From positions 1 to 25,739 of the IMG/VR virus record IMGVR_UViG_3300009506_000738: DNA of 25,739 nt. The stretch is one strand, 5' to 3'. Position numbers and translations under genes: made by a program. The stretch comes from a virus. This document shows positions 1 through 8,034 of this stretch, in pieces. The notes beneath the pieces were generated by a model. The model saw only the letters and a list, made by a program, of their open reading frames with translations, had not been told where the DNA came from and did not search any database. Numbering within the stretch: the first letter of the stretch is position 1; every line of letters begins with the position of its first letter.

Positions 1-710
1 TCCACCAGATCCTGGGATTCCACCAGCATCCCCAGCGAGTCTATCCCATATCTGGATTTGTAGATTATGTCTCCAAGCTCCACCCGGAGGGATAGTTGAT
101 CCTGTGATTTGGAATCTCCATCTATTTGGATCTACGTTCTGGCCTCCACTTAGGTCAATAGTGCCTCTAGACAGAATGACTTGAGTCCCTGCATCTGGAT
201 GATCGGCATCAGCAACTAATGTCATGTTCTGTGCATCTAGATTATCGAACCTAACCCACATAGCAACAGTCCATTGATTTCCAATCAATGAGTAATTGTT
301 CTCGATATTGGCGCACCACGATCGTTTATCATATGGAAAGATCTCTTGAAATACTCCATTAGGGGCGCCTTGCATGTGAAAAGAGTTGAAGTGCGGCCAG
401 ATGTACGGAGGGTCTGGCGTGAAGATGTCTCCCGGAATAACTGTTCCGACTCCGTCACATCCTGACCACATCACCAGAGATAGGCACACCTCGTCCGCCT
501 CTGTCTCCCGATTGACAGCCTGGAGGAAATACGTGACTGTCTTGTCAACGTCGGCTTCATCAACTGCCTGTGGGGAGAACATAACGGATTGCGTCGTCTC
601 AAAGCTCCCTGACCGTGCAGCCACCGGACGGGTGATAAGCCCTGCTCTAGCCGTTGAGTCTAGGTTCGCCCCGCCCGGACTCGGTGGCAGGGTACAGTAT
701 GATTGTTTCT
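1..710 (-). CDS. LamG/ConA-like tail appendage domain (3' end beyond left edge; probable continuation of the upstream FN3 gene)
   Basis: An open frame runs from just after two adjacent TAG codons (714-709) to the left edge with no stop. The C-terminal half looks like a concanavalin/LamG-type jelly roll, with motifs such as SLIGNQWTVAMWVRFD and many alternating hydrophobic residues. The stretch before it (GGANLDSTARAGLITRPV, about 675-622) reads as ordinary protein and continues the beta-sandwich that begins in the upstream gene, but in the +1 frame. No convincing start exists. The first ATG (582-580) and a GTG (624-622) both lack a Shine-Dalgarno sequence at normal spacing. I therefore infer this is the second half of one tail protein whose first half is 647-1348. 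The join would be a programmed +1 frameshift or a one-base assembly error near 670-676. The alternative is a separate, poorly initiated gene. Confidence 0.7.
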
Positions 711-1348
711 ACTAGAGAAGCCTCGGGGAACGTGGCGTCGGCTCTCTCAGCCCTCCATAGTTTGAACACGATCTTGTTGTTGGTGTCTAGAGCGTATTTA
801 TCCAGCACCACAGATCCCCAGCAGTAAATGCTGTAGTTCTCTAGTAGTTTAATATTGTCCTGAACTATCGTTCCAAGTTCTGTAGGGCCGTTCTTAGCAC
901 CCTCGATCAGCATCACGTCGGCCCCAATGGCGAACTCTATTTGCTTGATGTCAGAACTGGAACCGTCACGTCCTACGGCCTTCACTCTGGCTATATAGGT
1001 ACCATCTGCTCCCTTGTACGTAATCTCGCTGGTGAACGACCGCTTTACCTCAGTAGTTCCGGTGGTCAGGTTGGTAAAGCTGACTTCGTAATGCAGCAGT
1101 TCATCACTGTTGGTTGGATCCCAGATGATCTTTACGGAGGACACACTGGTCTTTACCAATAAGTTCGTGGGAGGATAGACCAACCTATTGGAGCGGTTCT
1201 GGCTCCCTTCGAATGGGTTTGATGCTTGCCGGTTATTCAGGGCAGCATCCATTAGATTACCGATTCGCTGCATCAACGACTTCTCCTCGGGGGAGAGCCC
1301 CTTCATGCGGGCGAACCTATGCGCGATTGAGTTTCTTCGTCTAGCCAT
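647..1348 (-). CDS. FN3-domain tail protein, third tandem paralogue (probably truncated by a frameshift)
   Basis: This 233-aa product has a basic N-terminus (MARRRNSIAHRF), a short helical region, an FN3-like domain at about residues 60-140 (KIIWDPTNSDELLHYEVSF, then YIARVKAVGRDG) and the start of a beta-sandwich (SIYCWGSVVLDKY). The order helix, FN3, beta-sandwich matches the two genes upstream (1348-2229 and 2219-3265), but here the sandwich stops half-way. Its last dozen residues (GRGEPRLNG) look out of frame, while the +1 frame continues the domain. Its ATG overlaps the TAA of the preceding gene (TAATG), with GGGAG just upstream, so translation is probably coupled. The likely role is a tail or neck appendage subunit; FN3 domains in phage virions are usually surface-exposed binding modules. 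No enzymatic motif is visible. Confidence 0.8.
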   Translation of the reverse strand: MARRRNSIAHRFARMKGLSPEEKSLMQRIGNLMDAALNNRQASNPFEGSQNRSNRLVYPPTNLLVKTSVSSVKIIWDPTNSDELLHYEVSFTNLTTGTTEVKRSFTSEITYKGADGTYIARVKAVGRDGSSSDIKQIEFAIGADVMLIEGAKNGPTELGTIVQDNIKLLENYSIYCWGSVVLDKYALDTNNKIVFKLWRAERADATFPEASLVETIILYPATESGRGEPRLNG

Positions 1349-2229
1349 TATGCACCGCTCCCTACTTCTAGTACATTAAGGTGGCACCACATTACTTCTG
1401 TTGAGTCCTGTTTGCGAGGGTCTCCATTCTCCTTTACGGATGTATCTGACATTTGGATCCGGATAGCAAGAGATCCACCGAGATCAGGATGTGGGACGAC
1501 GAATGGGCCGATGTTCTGCGAGTTAAATGCCTCTCCGAATGAGAGTCGAACGTATTCCTCGTCGGTGGAAGAACCATCGGCTAGCGTGGTCTTTACCATC
1601 ACTGATGCGGTTACAGGGGAGTCTCCAAACATAGCTACAACCGGATCAGCGTATGCAGAAATGAACCCCCACACCATACTGTTCCCATCAGGATTGATTG
1701 GTGTGTACGCAAGGTCGGTTCCGGACCCACCCAGGATGACGTTTGCGCTGGTGCCTGTAATCGGGATGTAGAATGCCTCAGCCGAGTGTGATTGGATGCT
1801 GAATAGTGTGGGGGTAATGACGGCGGTCTCTGAATAAGGCGTAGTAGTTCCATCACGACGGACTCCGCGGACCCTGACATACTTCGTGCCGGACAGCCCG
1901 TCGATTACAACTTGGATACCATAGGTTGGGATGGTAGTAAACGAGGCGAAGTTACTGAAGTCAGACACATCAGCCTCGTAGAAATTAACTCGCTGATCGA
2001 TCAAAGGCTCCCACTCTACGCTAGCTCCCCTAATCGCAGTGGTTACTGTCAGTTGTGGGATAGGCAATCGTTGGTTAACATGCCGCTTTAGAAGGCGGAT
2101 GGACGTATCTAGGCTGGTTATCTCCTTAGAGTTCTGGAGATCTGCCAGTGCCCGATCGATCTCTTGTCGTTGGGCCTTGGTCAAGTTCGTGAAGAACTTA
2201 GAGAAACCTTTTAGGGACTCACCCGCCAT
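1348..2229 (-). CDS. FN3-domain tail protein, second tandem paralogue
   Basis: This 293-aa protein has an N-terminal helical segment (about residues 10-55), an FN3-like domain (about 58-140, with GLSGTKYVRVRGVRRDGTTT as the typical E-F strand region) and a C-terminal beta-sandwich of about 150 residues ending HLNVLEVGSGA. The layout is shared with both neighbours, although identity is low. The gene starts inside the end of the previous one (11-bp overlap) and its TAA overlaps the next ATG. The three genes therefore form a translationally coupled block directly after the nozzle gene. That position in podoviruses is where tail fibres and fibre-attachment proteins are encoded. I infer a structural appendage role. 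The receptor or partner cannot be read from the sequence. Confidence 0.8.
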   Translation of the reverse strand: MAGESLKGFSKFFTNLTKAQRQEIDRALADLQNSKEITSLDTSIRLLKRHVNQRLPIPQLTVTTAIRGASVEWEPLIDQRVNFYEADVSDFSNFASFTTIPTYGIQVVIDGLSGTKYVRVRGVRRDGTTTPYSETAVITPTLFSIQSHSAEAFYIPITGTSANVILGGSGTDLAYTPINPDGNSMVWGFISAYADPVVAMFGDSPVTASVMVKTTLADGSSTDEEYVRLSFGEAFNSQNIGPFVVPHPDLGGSLAIRIQMSDTSVKENGDPRKQDSTEVMWCHLNVLEVGSGA

Positions 2230-3265
2230 CGTTTATCAGTGCCTCAAAGATATTGAAGTTCTTGACCTTGACCAGGGCGTCTGACCCATAAATGAAGTTG
2301 GCTTTTCCTTGCGAAGGATAGAAGTCATTCTTGAATACGGATCCATTGTGAGTAGGCGTGATCGAAGCTTCCAGTTTGAAGGTATGAGGTCCACTAGAAA
2401 TGGTATTGAATTTCTGCACGAATGTCCCTCTCCTAGTGTTCCTCCACGTTCCCGGTATTTCCAACGGAGTAGTAAACCCATCAGTAACTACGGAGAATAA
2501 ATAGAACGGAGCCGGGCTCAGCTCTTGGTTTGTGGCATAGGTAGACACGTGGAACTCAGACCCTACTTGCACAAAGTCTGTCGTGGTCGGGTAGAATGTT
2601 GGTGCATCCATCCAACGGAATGTCACATCCGTCCACTCTACATTTCCATTGATCCTCCACTTTCGGATTGCATTGACTTCATAATCAATCGCGTAATACG
2701 TCTTGCCACCAATAGCATTGTATTGGCGCTGGTACACGGAATCCCAGAGATTCCCTCGTGTACTCACTCTAGTTGTTCTCTCAATACCGTCGTAGATCCC
2801 AAACGCTTGAGCGAACGGAGTCGTAGCACTCTCAACGTCAGACCAAGGCCCTACCTCACCATCCTTGGTGACCACTCGGACCCGCATGTAGTATGTCACT
2901 CCATCCGATAGATTGGGGAATACATAGCTGGTCTCTGGGGATACAAACCGATCTAGATTGTAGAACCCTGACGTGGCGCTGATGTCGTACTCATAGAACA
3001 AGAGGTTCTTCAGTCCTCGCGGGGTCTTGAAGAAGAACCTGATCTCACGAAACTCTACGTCCACTGTCACGTCCTGAGGGACGATCTTAGGGACAAACTC
3101 TGAGAACTTCCGTTTGGGAGACTGCTCCACCTGAGCGGCTAATGAGATCCCGATAGCCTGCTCCAAATGACCAAGGAACAGTTTTAGTTGAGCGACGCGC
3201 CCAGCGGGCCACTTTCGTAGCCTAACTTCAGACTGAAGTGCTCTCGGCCTTGAGACCTTCGCCAT
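2219..3265 (-). CDS. FN3-domain tail protein, first tandem paralogue
   Basis: This 348-aa protein begins with a basic stretch (MAKVSRPRALQSEVRLRKW) and an amphipathic helix. An FN3-like domain follows at about residues 75-155 (LFYEYDISATSGFYNLDRF; DGVTYYMRVRVVTKDGEVG). The C-terminal part is a beta-sandwich of about 190 residues with aromatic-rich strands, ending NIFEALINDGG. FN3 modules are common in phage tail and neck proteins, where they mediate surface contacts. The start codon overlaps the TAA of the nozzle gene, and no strong Shine-Dalgarno is present, which fits coupling. It is the founder position of a three-gene paralogous array. A tail fibre or fibre-connector role is inferred from fold and position. 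Confidence 0.8.
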   Translation of the reverse strand: MAKVSRPRALQSEVRLRKWPAGRVAQLKLFLGHLEQAIGISLAAQVEQSPKRKFSEFVPKIVPQDVTVDVEFREIRFFFKTPRGLKNLLFYEYDISATSGFYNLDRFVSPETSYVFPNLSDGVTYYMRVRVVTKDGEVGPWSDVESATTPFAQAFGIYDGIERTTRVSTRGNLWDSVYQRQYNAIGGKTYYAIDYEVNAIRKWRINGNVEWTDVTFRWMDAPTFYPTTTDFVQVGSEFHVSTYATNQELSPAPFYLFSVVTDGFTTPLEIPGTWRNTRRGTFVQKFNTISSGPHTFKLEASITPTHNGSVFKNDFYPSQGKANFIYGSDALVKVKNFNIFEALINDGG

Positions 3266-5802
3266 TACGACACCGTATCATCGACATCTAGTACATCGAA
3301 CATACCGGTGGTGACGTGGAAGTAAAGCCTCGCCGACATGATTCTAGCGTGAACATCCGCCTCTGCGTTCTCGAAGGTCAATCTAACGAACTCCCCACCA
3401 GTAGTGCTTTGTGATGGAATGCTCTGGCGTATGAGAGAGTTATTTGCTCCAAACTGCATTGAGACTGAGGCACTGGATCTCGCCAGCTCCTGATCGATTC
3501 CATCAGCAGTCTCGACAGTGCAGGTCCACGTGCAGGCGTCGTCGGTGCCGGTATTCAACTCCACCTTTCTAGGGGAGATCCTACCAGTAGCGAACTCCAC
3601 CTCTGCCCCTAGGATACCGGCGCGGATGTACGGAGTAGTGATGATGGAGTCGATCGGGTACGTGGTACCACTGGCATCCACCCAATTCTTGGACGAATCA
3701 TTGAACAGCCGATAGATCATTCCGTCAGCCCCGGAGGCCCAGATCTGGAAGTCTCCATTGGAGTCTTCGATCTCTACCGCATCGAGAAAGTTCAAGTTAG
3801 CCGCTGAAGGTGTGCTAATGGTGGTCCAGTACCCGGTCTCGACTTGATCCATCGGGTATTGATATGCAAAGATTGAAGTGTAGTCTCCGGACGCATCCGG
3901 ATTGAACTGCAAGATAAGGTTCTTGGACTTACTGTGCACTGTGTGGATCAGTTCAACGTTCACCTTGCTGATATCTGAGTCATACTTATCTCGGATGGGC
4001 TCACTGATCTTCTTGGTATCAGATAGGTCGAACAGCCGCATTCCGTCACGGTCAACTGCGTAACCAATCAAGCGTGCGGTTCCAGCGGCTCTCCGGCCCA
4101 CGCAACCCATTCCATCTACGATCTTGTCAAGGGAGAAGTCGGGGTTGTCACCGATCACCTGCCACTTCCCAGTCTCAGTTTCAACCACGAGCCCTGCGTA
4201 AGACTCGTACATGGCCGTGATCTTTCCGTCCATCTCGAATGCATTGATGAGCGGGAAGCTCTCGGGCTCGTTGTCTTCCGAGTAGTACAGGGTGTACGGA
4301 TTCTGAGGGTCGCCCGCCATGAATACGGTCTTCTTCCAGACCTTTACGATCCCTGCCTGGGGCGGGGGTGAGTTGTCATCGGAGAAGTCACCAGCCTGGG
4401 GAGGAGTCTCTTGCCCGAGGCTCCCGTCTGCGGTGGTATCAACGTATGTAGTTGAGTTGTTGTCAAGTATCTCGTCAAGGAACAGGTAAACAGAGCCGTT
4501 GCCTACGGTTCGATAGAGCCTCCGCGCAGTAACTTGCGGATCTGAAGACACAGGAATTCTAGTGAGCGCGATTTGAGAATTAGAGCTTGCAGTAACACCC
4601 ACAGAAGAAGGCCCAGCATTGCTAAGCTGGCCATACTTGCTGACATAAACCACCCGATATTTGTACACACCGGTAATGTCGCCTGTACCAGAGGCGACTG
4701 CAACAGGCGCTCCTTCATCGTACTTGTGGTATTTGTCGAGCCGGATTCCGCTGACAACTGTTTGTCTGGTTGCGAGGTAGAATTCAAAACGGGTACTCCT
4801 TACGGTCTGGTTTTCCGGGTAGAAAAACCCCGTCTGCACACCGGCTGGAGAACCGGTCTGACCAGCGCCGGGGGCACCGGAAGCGAAGTCTAGATTGAGC
4901 TTGTTCCACCCCTCGAACACAGACCCATTGGGGAAGTCGAACTGCCAGTTGTTAGTGTTCGGGGTACTGTCAGGGCTAACGTAGACAGAGATAGCCGGGC
5001 CCTTGGTCGCGAGCCCGGTGTCTGTGGGGTTGGTGAGGGACGCTGTGAGGGCACCCCTGGGGATATAGGCATAGACAGCGACACGGTTATTGATGGCTGT
5101 TTCATTTTGTCGGCTGTCACCCTGGACATAGAAACCATCGCCACTATGGGCCTTGTAAACGTCGTATCGATTAAAGCCGTAGAACCGGGAGTCAATGCGC
5201 ATCGCGTCCCCGTCCCAGGTGATGTGGCCTGTGGTGGCATTCGTCTGATTAGAAAGGTTGCAGTTGGAGGCAGTCCACTCCGTGTAGTCATCGAAGTCCT
5301 CGATGATGGTTTCTTCGGACCCGGGGGCCTTGACGCCCCAGTTGGTGATGACGGCCCCATCATACTTGATGAGAGGGTCTCCTTCACCTACTCTGTCGGG
5401 ATTCTGGTTTGTGATGAAGTACAGGCGGTCTAGTCTATCCGCACTGTGGTAGAGATTCTTAGTGCGTCCGCTAAGGAGGGTGGTTATCTTGCTGTTTTCT
5501 ACCCTTCCGATCGTGGTCCCGGCGGCGCACAGGGTGTGTCGGAGGATGGTCCCATCCAGGGCCGGGGCCTTGTAGAAACCCAGCCACGTGATCTTCTGGG
5601 CTGTCGCGCTTTCGGTATAGGCGGTTGATAGGACGCGGGTGCTGCCCCGGATCTTGGCGATAGAGCCATACTCATCGAAGAAGTCGATGTTTTGGCAGAC
5701 CCGTAGCTGCTCTGGGCTGAGCGACTCTTGGCTCGCCTTGGTATAGAGACCTTGAAATGACTTGATCTCAAGGTACGGTAGTCGTCCTTCTCGACCAGCC
5801 AT
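3265..5802 (-). CDS. Tail nozzle / stopper-like protein with inserted beta-sandwich domain
   Basis: This 845-aa protein starts with a region typical of podovirus nozzle or tail tubular B-type proteins (SFQGLYTKASQESLSPEQ, then an NIDFFDEYGSIAKIRGST motif). Two blocks of beta-propeller-like repeats (about 65-160 and 470-700) frame an insert. The insert (about 163-360) looks like a carbohydrate-binding-type jelly roll, beginning IEDFDDYTEWTASN. An FN3-like stretch follows (about 370-455). Propeller strands include FMAGDPQNPYTLYYSEDNEP and GYAVDRDGMRLFDLSD. In podoviruses this protein sits below the adaptor and closes the DNA channel until ejection. The gene lies directly after the adaptor, overlapping it by TAATG. 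The length is in the range of large nozzle proteins. The insert could add saccharide or fibre binding. Confidence 0.82.
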   Translation of the reverse strand: MAGREGRLPYLEIKSFQGLYTKASQESLSPEQLRVCQNIDFFDEYGSIAKIRGSTRVLSTAYTESATAQKITWLGFYKAPALDGTILRHTLCAAGTTIGRVENSKITTLLSGRTKNLYHSADRLDRLYFITNQNPDRVGEGDPLIKYDGAVITNWGVKAPGSEETIIEDFDDYTEWTASNCNLSNQTNATTGHITWDGDAMRIDSRFYGFNRYDVYKAHSGDGFYVQGDSRQNETAINNRVAVYAYIPRGALTASLTNPTDTGLATKGPAISVYVSPDSTPNTNNWQFDFPNGSVFEGWNKLNLDFASGAPGAGQTGSPAGVQTGFFYPENQTVRSTRFEFYLATRQTVVSGIRLDKYHKYDEGAPVAVASGTGDITGVYKYRVVYVSKYGQLSNAGPSSVGVTASSNSQIALTRIPVSSDPQVTARRLYRTVGNGSVYLFLDEILDNNSTTYVDTTADGSLGQETPPQAGDFSDDNSPPPQAGIVKVWKKTVFMAGDPQNPYTLYYSEDNEPESFPLINAFEMDGKITAMYESYAGLVVETETGKWQVIGDNPDFSLDKIVDGMGCVGRRAAGTARLIGYAVDRDGMRLFDLSDTKKISEPIRDKYDSDISKVNVELIHTVHSKSKNLILQFNPDASGDYTSIFAYQYPMDQVETGYWTTISTPSAANLNFLDAVEIEDSNGDFQIWASGADGMIYRLFNDSSKNWVDASGTTYPIDSIITTPYIRAGILGAEVEFATGRISPRKVELNTGTDDACTWTCTVETADGIDQELARSSASVSMQFGANNSLIRQSIPSQSTTGGEFVRLTFENAEADVHARIMSARLYFHVTTGMFDVLDVDDTVS

Positions 5803-6491
5803 TAGGCATCCGTATAATGCGGAATGAAGGGAGTAACCTTGTTAGAAGAGATCATCCTGTTATCAATGAATCTCTCAAACTGAAGCTCCCATTCCACACG
5901 CTGTCTTAGCAAGCTCCTCATTCGCCCCTCCTCCTGCGCCTGCTCCTGATCGTACAGCGCACATGCCGTGTCGAGCACCAGTAGTTCATCGAACATGGAG
6001 GGGAAGTCAGAGTGGAGTTGATCGCCGTCCGCTGTCAGCTCTGCTGGAGTTCCGATGTACTCCATACGGATCTGTCCCGCCGTCCCAGTAGTCGGGGCAG
6101 GTTCAAGGACGAAACCACTACCGATAGATCTGTACTTGGGAAGGTAAGAGTCACCACTACTGGTGGGCTTGGGCTTGGTGGCGTAATGACGCTCTTGACG
6201 TTGAATGGGGACGGTGCTGCCATCTGAGCGCACCAACTCTAGTTTCAACAATCGCTCAAAGCCTGTTGGCCAAGCGTATCGCTCTTGATTCGCCACGGAG
6301 TCTCGTGTGGCCACGACGGTGAAGTACCCTTCATAGGCCATGACCAGCTCAGCGCATCTCTTTCGGTACTGGGCGTTGAAGATTTGCTTAATCATATCGT
6401 CGTCCCAGAAACTCTTAGCCGCAGTTTCTTCGCCGACGTATCGCCGCACCCTGGTGATGAAGTTACTGAGGGTTCCGGTTAATTGAGCCAT
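5802..6491 (-). CDS. Head-tail adaptor protein (SU10/gp6-type)
   Basis: This 229-aa protein resembles the adaptor family that binds beneath the portal in podoviruses such as SU10. It has an N-terminal helical pair (LSNFITRVRRYVGE; IKQIFNAQYRKRCAELVMAY). The family's central beta region follows, with YAWPTGFERLLKLELV, then a Pro-rich P-K-Y segment, FVLEPAPTTGTAGQIRMEYI and TPAELTADGDQL. A C-terminal helix (FDELLVLDTACALYDQEQ) comes last. An adaptor ring extends the portal channel and provides the platform for the nozzle and fibres. The ATG follows AAGGAGA at good spacing. The TAA overlaps the nozzle ATG, and this adaptor-nozzle order is typical. I am confident of the family and less so of the closest relative. 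Confidence 0.82.
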   Translation of the reverse strand: MAQLTGTLSNFITRVRRYVGEETAAKSFWDDDMIKQIFNAQYRKRCAELVMAYEGYFTVVATRDSVANQERYAWPTGFERLLKLELVRSDGSTVPIQRQERHYATKPKPTSSGDSYLPKYRSIGSGFVLEPAPTTGTAGQIRMEYIGTPAELTADGDQLHSDFPSMFDELLVLDTACALYDQEQAQEEGRMRSLLRQRVEWELQFERFIDNRMISSNKVTPFIPHYTDA

Positions 6492-6509
6492 GTTCTCTCC
6501 TTATCGGAG

Positions 6510-7187
6510 CTAAAGATCGTCTATACCCTTCAACCCAACGTCCTCGTCATCAAGTGGGCGGGACGTTGCAGTGTGGTTCTTCTGGCCGGAGTAGCTGATG
6601 ATCTTCTCCATCTTGGGATTAGATGGTGCTACCTTACCGCGCTGGAAGTTGTCCATAGCGTTACGTGTCAGCCAGGAGTTTTCATCTTGTACTGCTCGGA
6701 ACAGTTCATCACGTTCATCTAGCTTCTTCTGCTGAAAGGTGGCCTGCTCCTCTCTCATATTCCTATTCCAGGCCATATCTCCGTACTTATCACGGAAACG
6801 AGCCTGGAGGTGAAGTCTATGAAGCAACAGCTTGAGGTATTGGTTAGACTTGTTCTCAATGCGAACCACGTGCGCCCACCCGTGAGGCTCACAGAGCCTC
6901 CAGACATGCCACGCACGTTCGACGATAGGGGATCCGTCACCGTGTGTAGTAACGAATCCCCATACCTCTTCGCCGTGCTCTCGGTGGATAGTGAAACGCG
7001 GGTCTTCTAGTTCACCTTCATACTGGTTCATCATGTTATCCCAGATTGTTGCATAGGGATGCCACACGATGTACAACTTCTCATCGATAGCTTTGAGGTC
7101 ATCGAAGAACCATGAAGGTAAATCAACGCCTCGTTGGCATGCTCTGTAGGTTGACCCAGAAGGCCGTAGTGTAGCCGGTAGTTTCAT
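6510..7187 (-). CDS. Unrecognised phage structural-module protein
   Basis: This 225-aa protein has a globular, aromatic-rich N-terminal half (YIVWHPYATIWDNMMNQY; EEVWGFVTTHGDGSPIVERA; WHVWRLCEPHGWAHVVRI). Its C-terminal half is charged and helical, running from about residue 120 to 190 (HRLHLQARFRDKYG; MREEQATFQQKKLDERDE), and the tail is disordered and acidic. It lies directly upstream of the adaptor and downstream of the capsid-associated beta proteins, with GGGGAGA before the ATG. The position suggests a head-completion or neck role, but I do not recognise the family and see no catalytic motif. The TAG stop is followed within nine bases by a TAA in the same frame. Confidence 0.7.
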   Translation of the reverse strand: MKLPATLRPSGSTYRACQRGVDLPSWFFDDLKAIDEKLYIVWHPYATIWDNMMNQYEGELEDPRFTIHREHGEEVWGFVTTHGDGSPIVERAWHVWRLCEPHGWAHVVRIENKSNQYLKLLLHRLHLQARFRDKYGDMAWNRNMREEQATFQQKKLDERDELFRAVQDENSWLTRNAMDNFQRGKVAPSNPKMEKIISYSGQKNHTATSRPLDDEDVGLKGIDDL

Positions 7188-7213
7188 CTTCTCCCCCGAG
7201 ATTATGTTGTTAC

Positions 7214-7507
7214 TTAGTGTCCGATTACGATAACAGTGATCTCAACAGCAGATGCACCGGTATTTGTCAACGTGACTCTCTTGCCTGAAATCGAATATTC
7301 CCACGCTGTATCGCTGGCATCGTCCTTAGACGTGATGATACAGAACTTGGGAGTCACCATCTTTGAGTCAAAAGTATCACCAGTGTCAACACCAGCCTGG
7401 GTGCTTCCGGTCGAGTCCGTAATCGTGCCAGTGAACTCAAGATACTCCACCTTAACCGGACCCTGGACTGTCAAAAAGCTCTGCGTCGGCAGTAGATTAG
7501 CCATCAT
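7214..7507 (-). CDS. Small beta-rich capsid-associated protein
   Basis: This 97-aa protein, or 96 aa from the second ATG (7504-7502), is nearly all beta strand and turn (VKVEYLEFTGTITDS; AWEYSISGKRVTLTNTGASA). It opens with a MANLLPTQ-like motif shared in pattern with the proteins at 9475 and 9796 (MA-x-L-x-P-S/T). The Shine-Dalgarno AGGAG lies three bases before the first ATG and six before the second, which favours the second. The first ATG overlaps the TGA of the zinc-ribbon gene. Size, fold and location between capsid and adaptor genes suggest decoration, head-fibre or tail-needle-type structural use. No family assignment is possible by eye. Confidence 0.72.
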   Translation of the reverse strand: MMANLLPTQSFLTVQGPVKVEYLEFTGTITDSTGSTQAGVDTGDTFDSKMVTPKFCIITSKDDASDTAWEYSISGKRVTLTNTGASAVEITVIVIGH

Positions 7508-7629
7508 TTACTCCTTTTCTTATACTCTTCTTGTCGTTTCCTGCGGCAGTCCGAACAGTACTTGGGGGTTCGCCCCCCAAGCCTGTTCTTCACGATCCTT
7601 ACGCCGCAATCATCACAGCGAAGAGCCAT
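7504..7629 (-). CDS. 41-aa zinc-ribbon-like microprotein
   Basis: The product has two CxxC pairs, C5-D-D-C8 and C25-S-D-C28, separated by a basic Gly-rich linker. It ends in a highly basic helix (RRKRQEEYKKRSK). This is the layout of a minimal treble-clef or zinc-ribbon knuckle, so it probably binds one zinc ion. The basic tail could contact nucleic acid, but the function is unknown. The ATG lies seven bases after the preceding stop and has no clear Shine-Dalgarno. The TGA overlaps the next gene's ATG (ATGA). The gene contains an 8-bp GC-rich inverted repeat at 7561-7581. It is easily missed because of its length, but the paired cysteines and tight coupling at both ends support it. Confidence 0.72.
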   Translation of the reverse strand: MALRCDDCGVRIVKNRLGGRTPKYCSDCRRKRQEEYKKRSK

Positions 7630-7636
7630 TAGTGGT

Positions 7637-8023
7637 TTACGTCAGTACCGGCTCAGGGCCGTCACCGAATGCCGCAAAGCGAACTCGGCCAAGCGAGGTC
7701 AACGCGGTGTCTCCATTAGTACCATCCCAAAGGAACAATGCCTCACTTGAGTAGTTGTAGGCCCATGTGAGAGTTTGAGTAGTAGAAGGAAGTCCTGTCG
7801 TCAAGTTATCACCAGCCACTGGTGAAATCAAAACGCAATCAAGCGTTTCAAGACCAAGATCCTTTGCAGTAATAGTCTCACTGGTAGAGTAAGTTGTGAT
7901 ATTGATGTCACCAACACACACAAGTTTGTTGTTCTTTGAACTACCACTGGAATCTACACCACCGGCCGCAAACCCCTGTCCAGCAAGGGTACCACGATAG
8001 AGAATTCTAACATCATTAGCCAT
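7637..8023 (-). CDS. Tandem capsid-decoration-like protein, copy 3
   Basis: This 128-aa protein is the third of three adjacent paralogues. Shared landmarks are the N-terminal MAxDVR, a central VGDI(N/D)ITTY motif, a DLGL strand before the variable middle, and a C-terminal (R/Q)(V/L)RF-A-(F/I)GD ending in P-x-LT. The copies are similar in length (120-128 aa) but have diverged strongly outside these motifs. The gene has its own strong ribosome binding site (AAGGAGATAACC then ATG). Small all-beta proteins encoded in multiple copies near the major capsid gene are often capsid decoration or head-fibre subunits. That role is inferred from position and composition. Confidence 0.8.
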   Translation of the reverse strand: MANDVRILYRGTLAGQGFAAGGVDSSGSSKNNKLVCVGDINITTYSTSETITAKDLGLETLDCVLISPVAGDNLTTGLPSTTQTLTWAYNYSSEALFLWDGTNGDTALTSLGRVRFAAFGDGPEPVLT

Positions 8024-8034
8024 TGGTTATCTCC

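Noticed and set aside
600-660. In-frame amber read-through of the TAG at 649-647
   Set aside because: The same frame meets TGA after 14 more codons (604-602). The coding-like continuation is in the +1 frame, so a frameshift fits and read-through does not.
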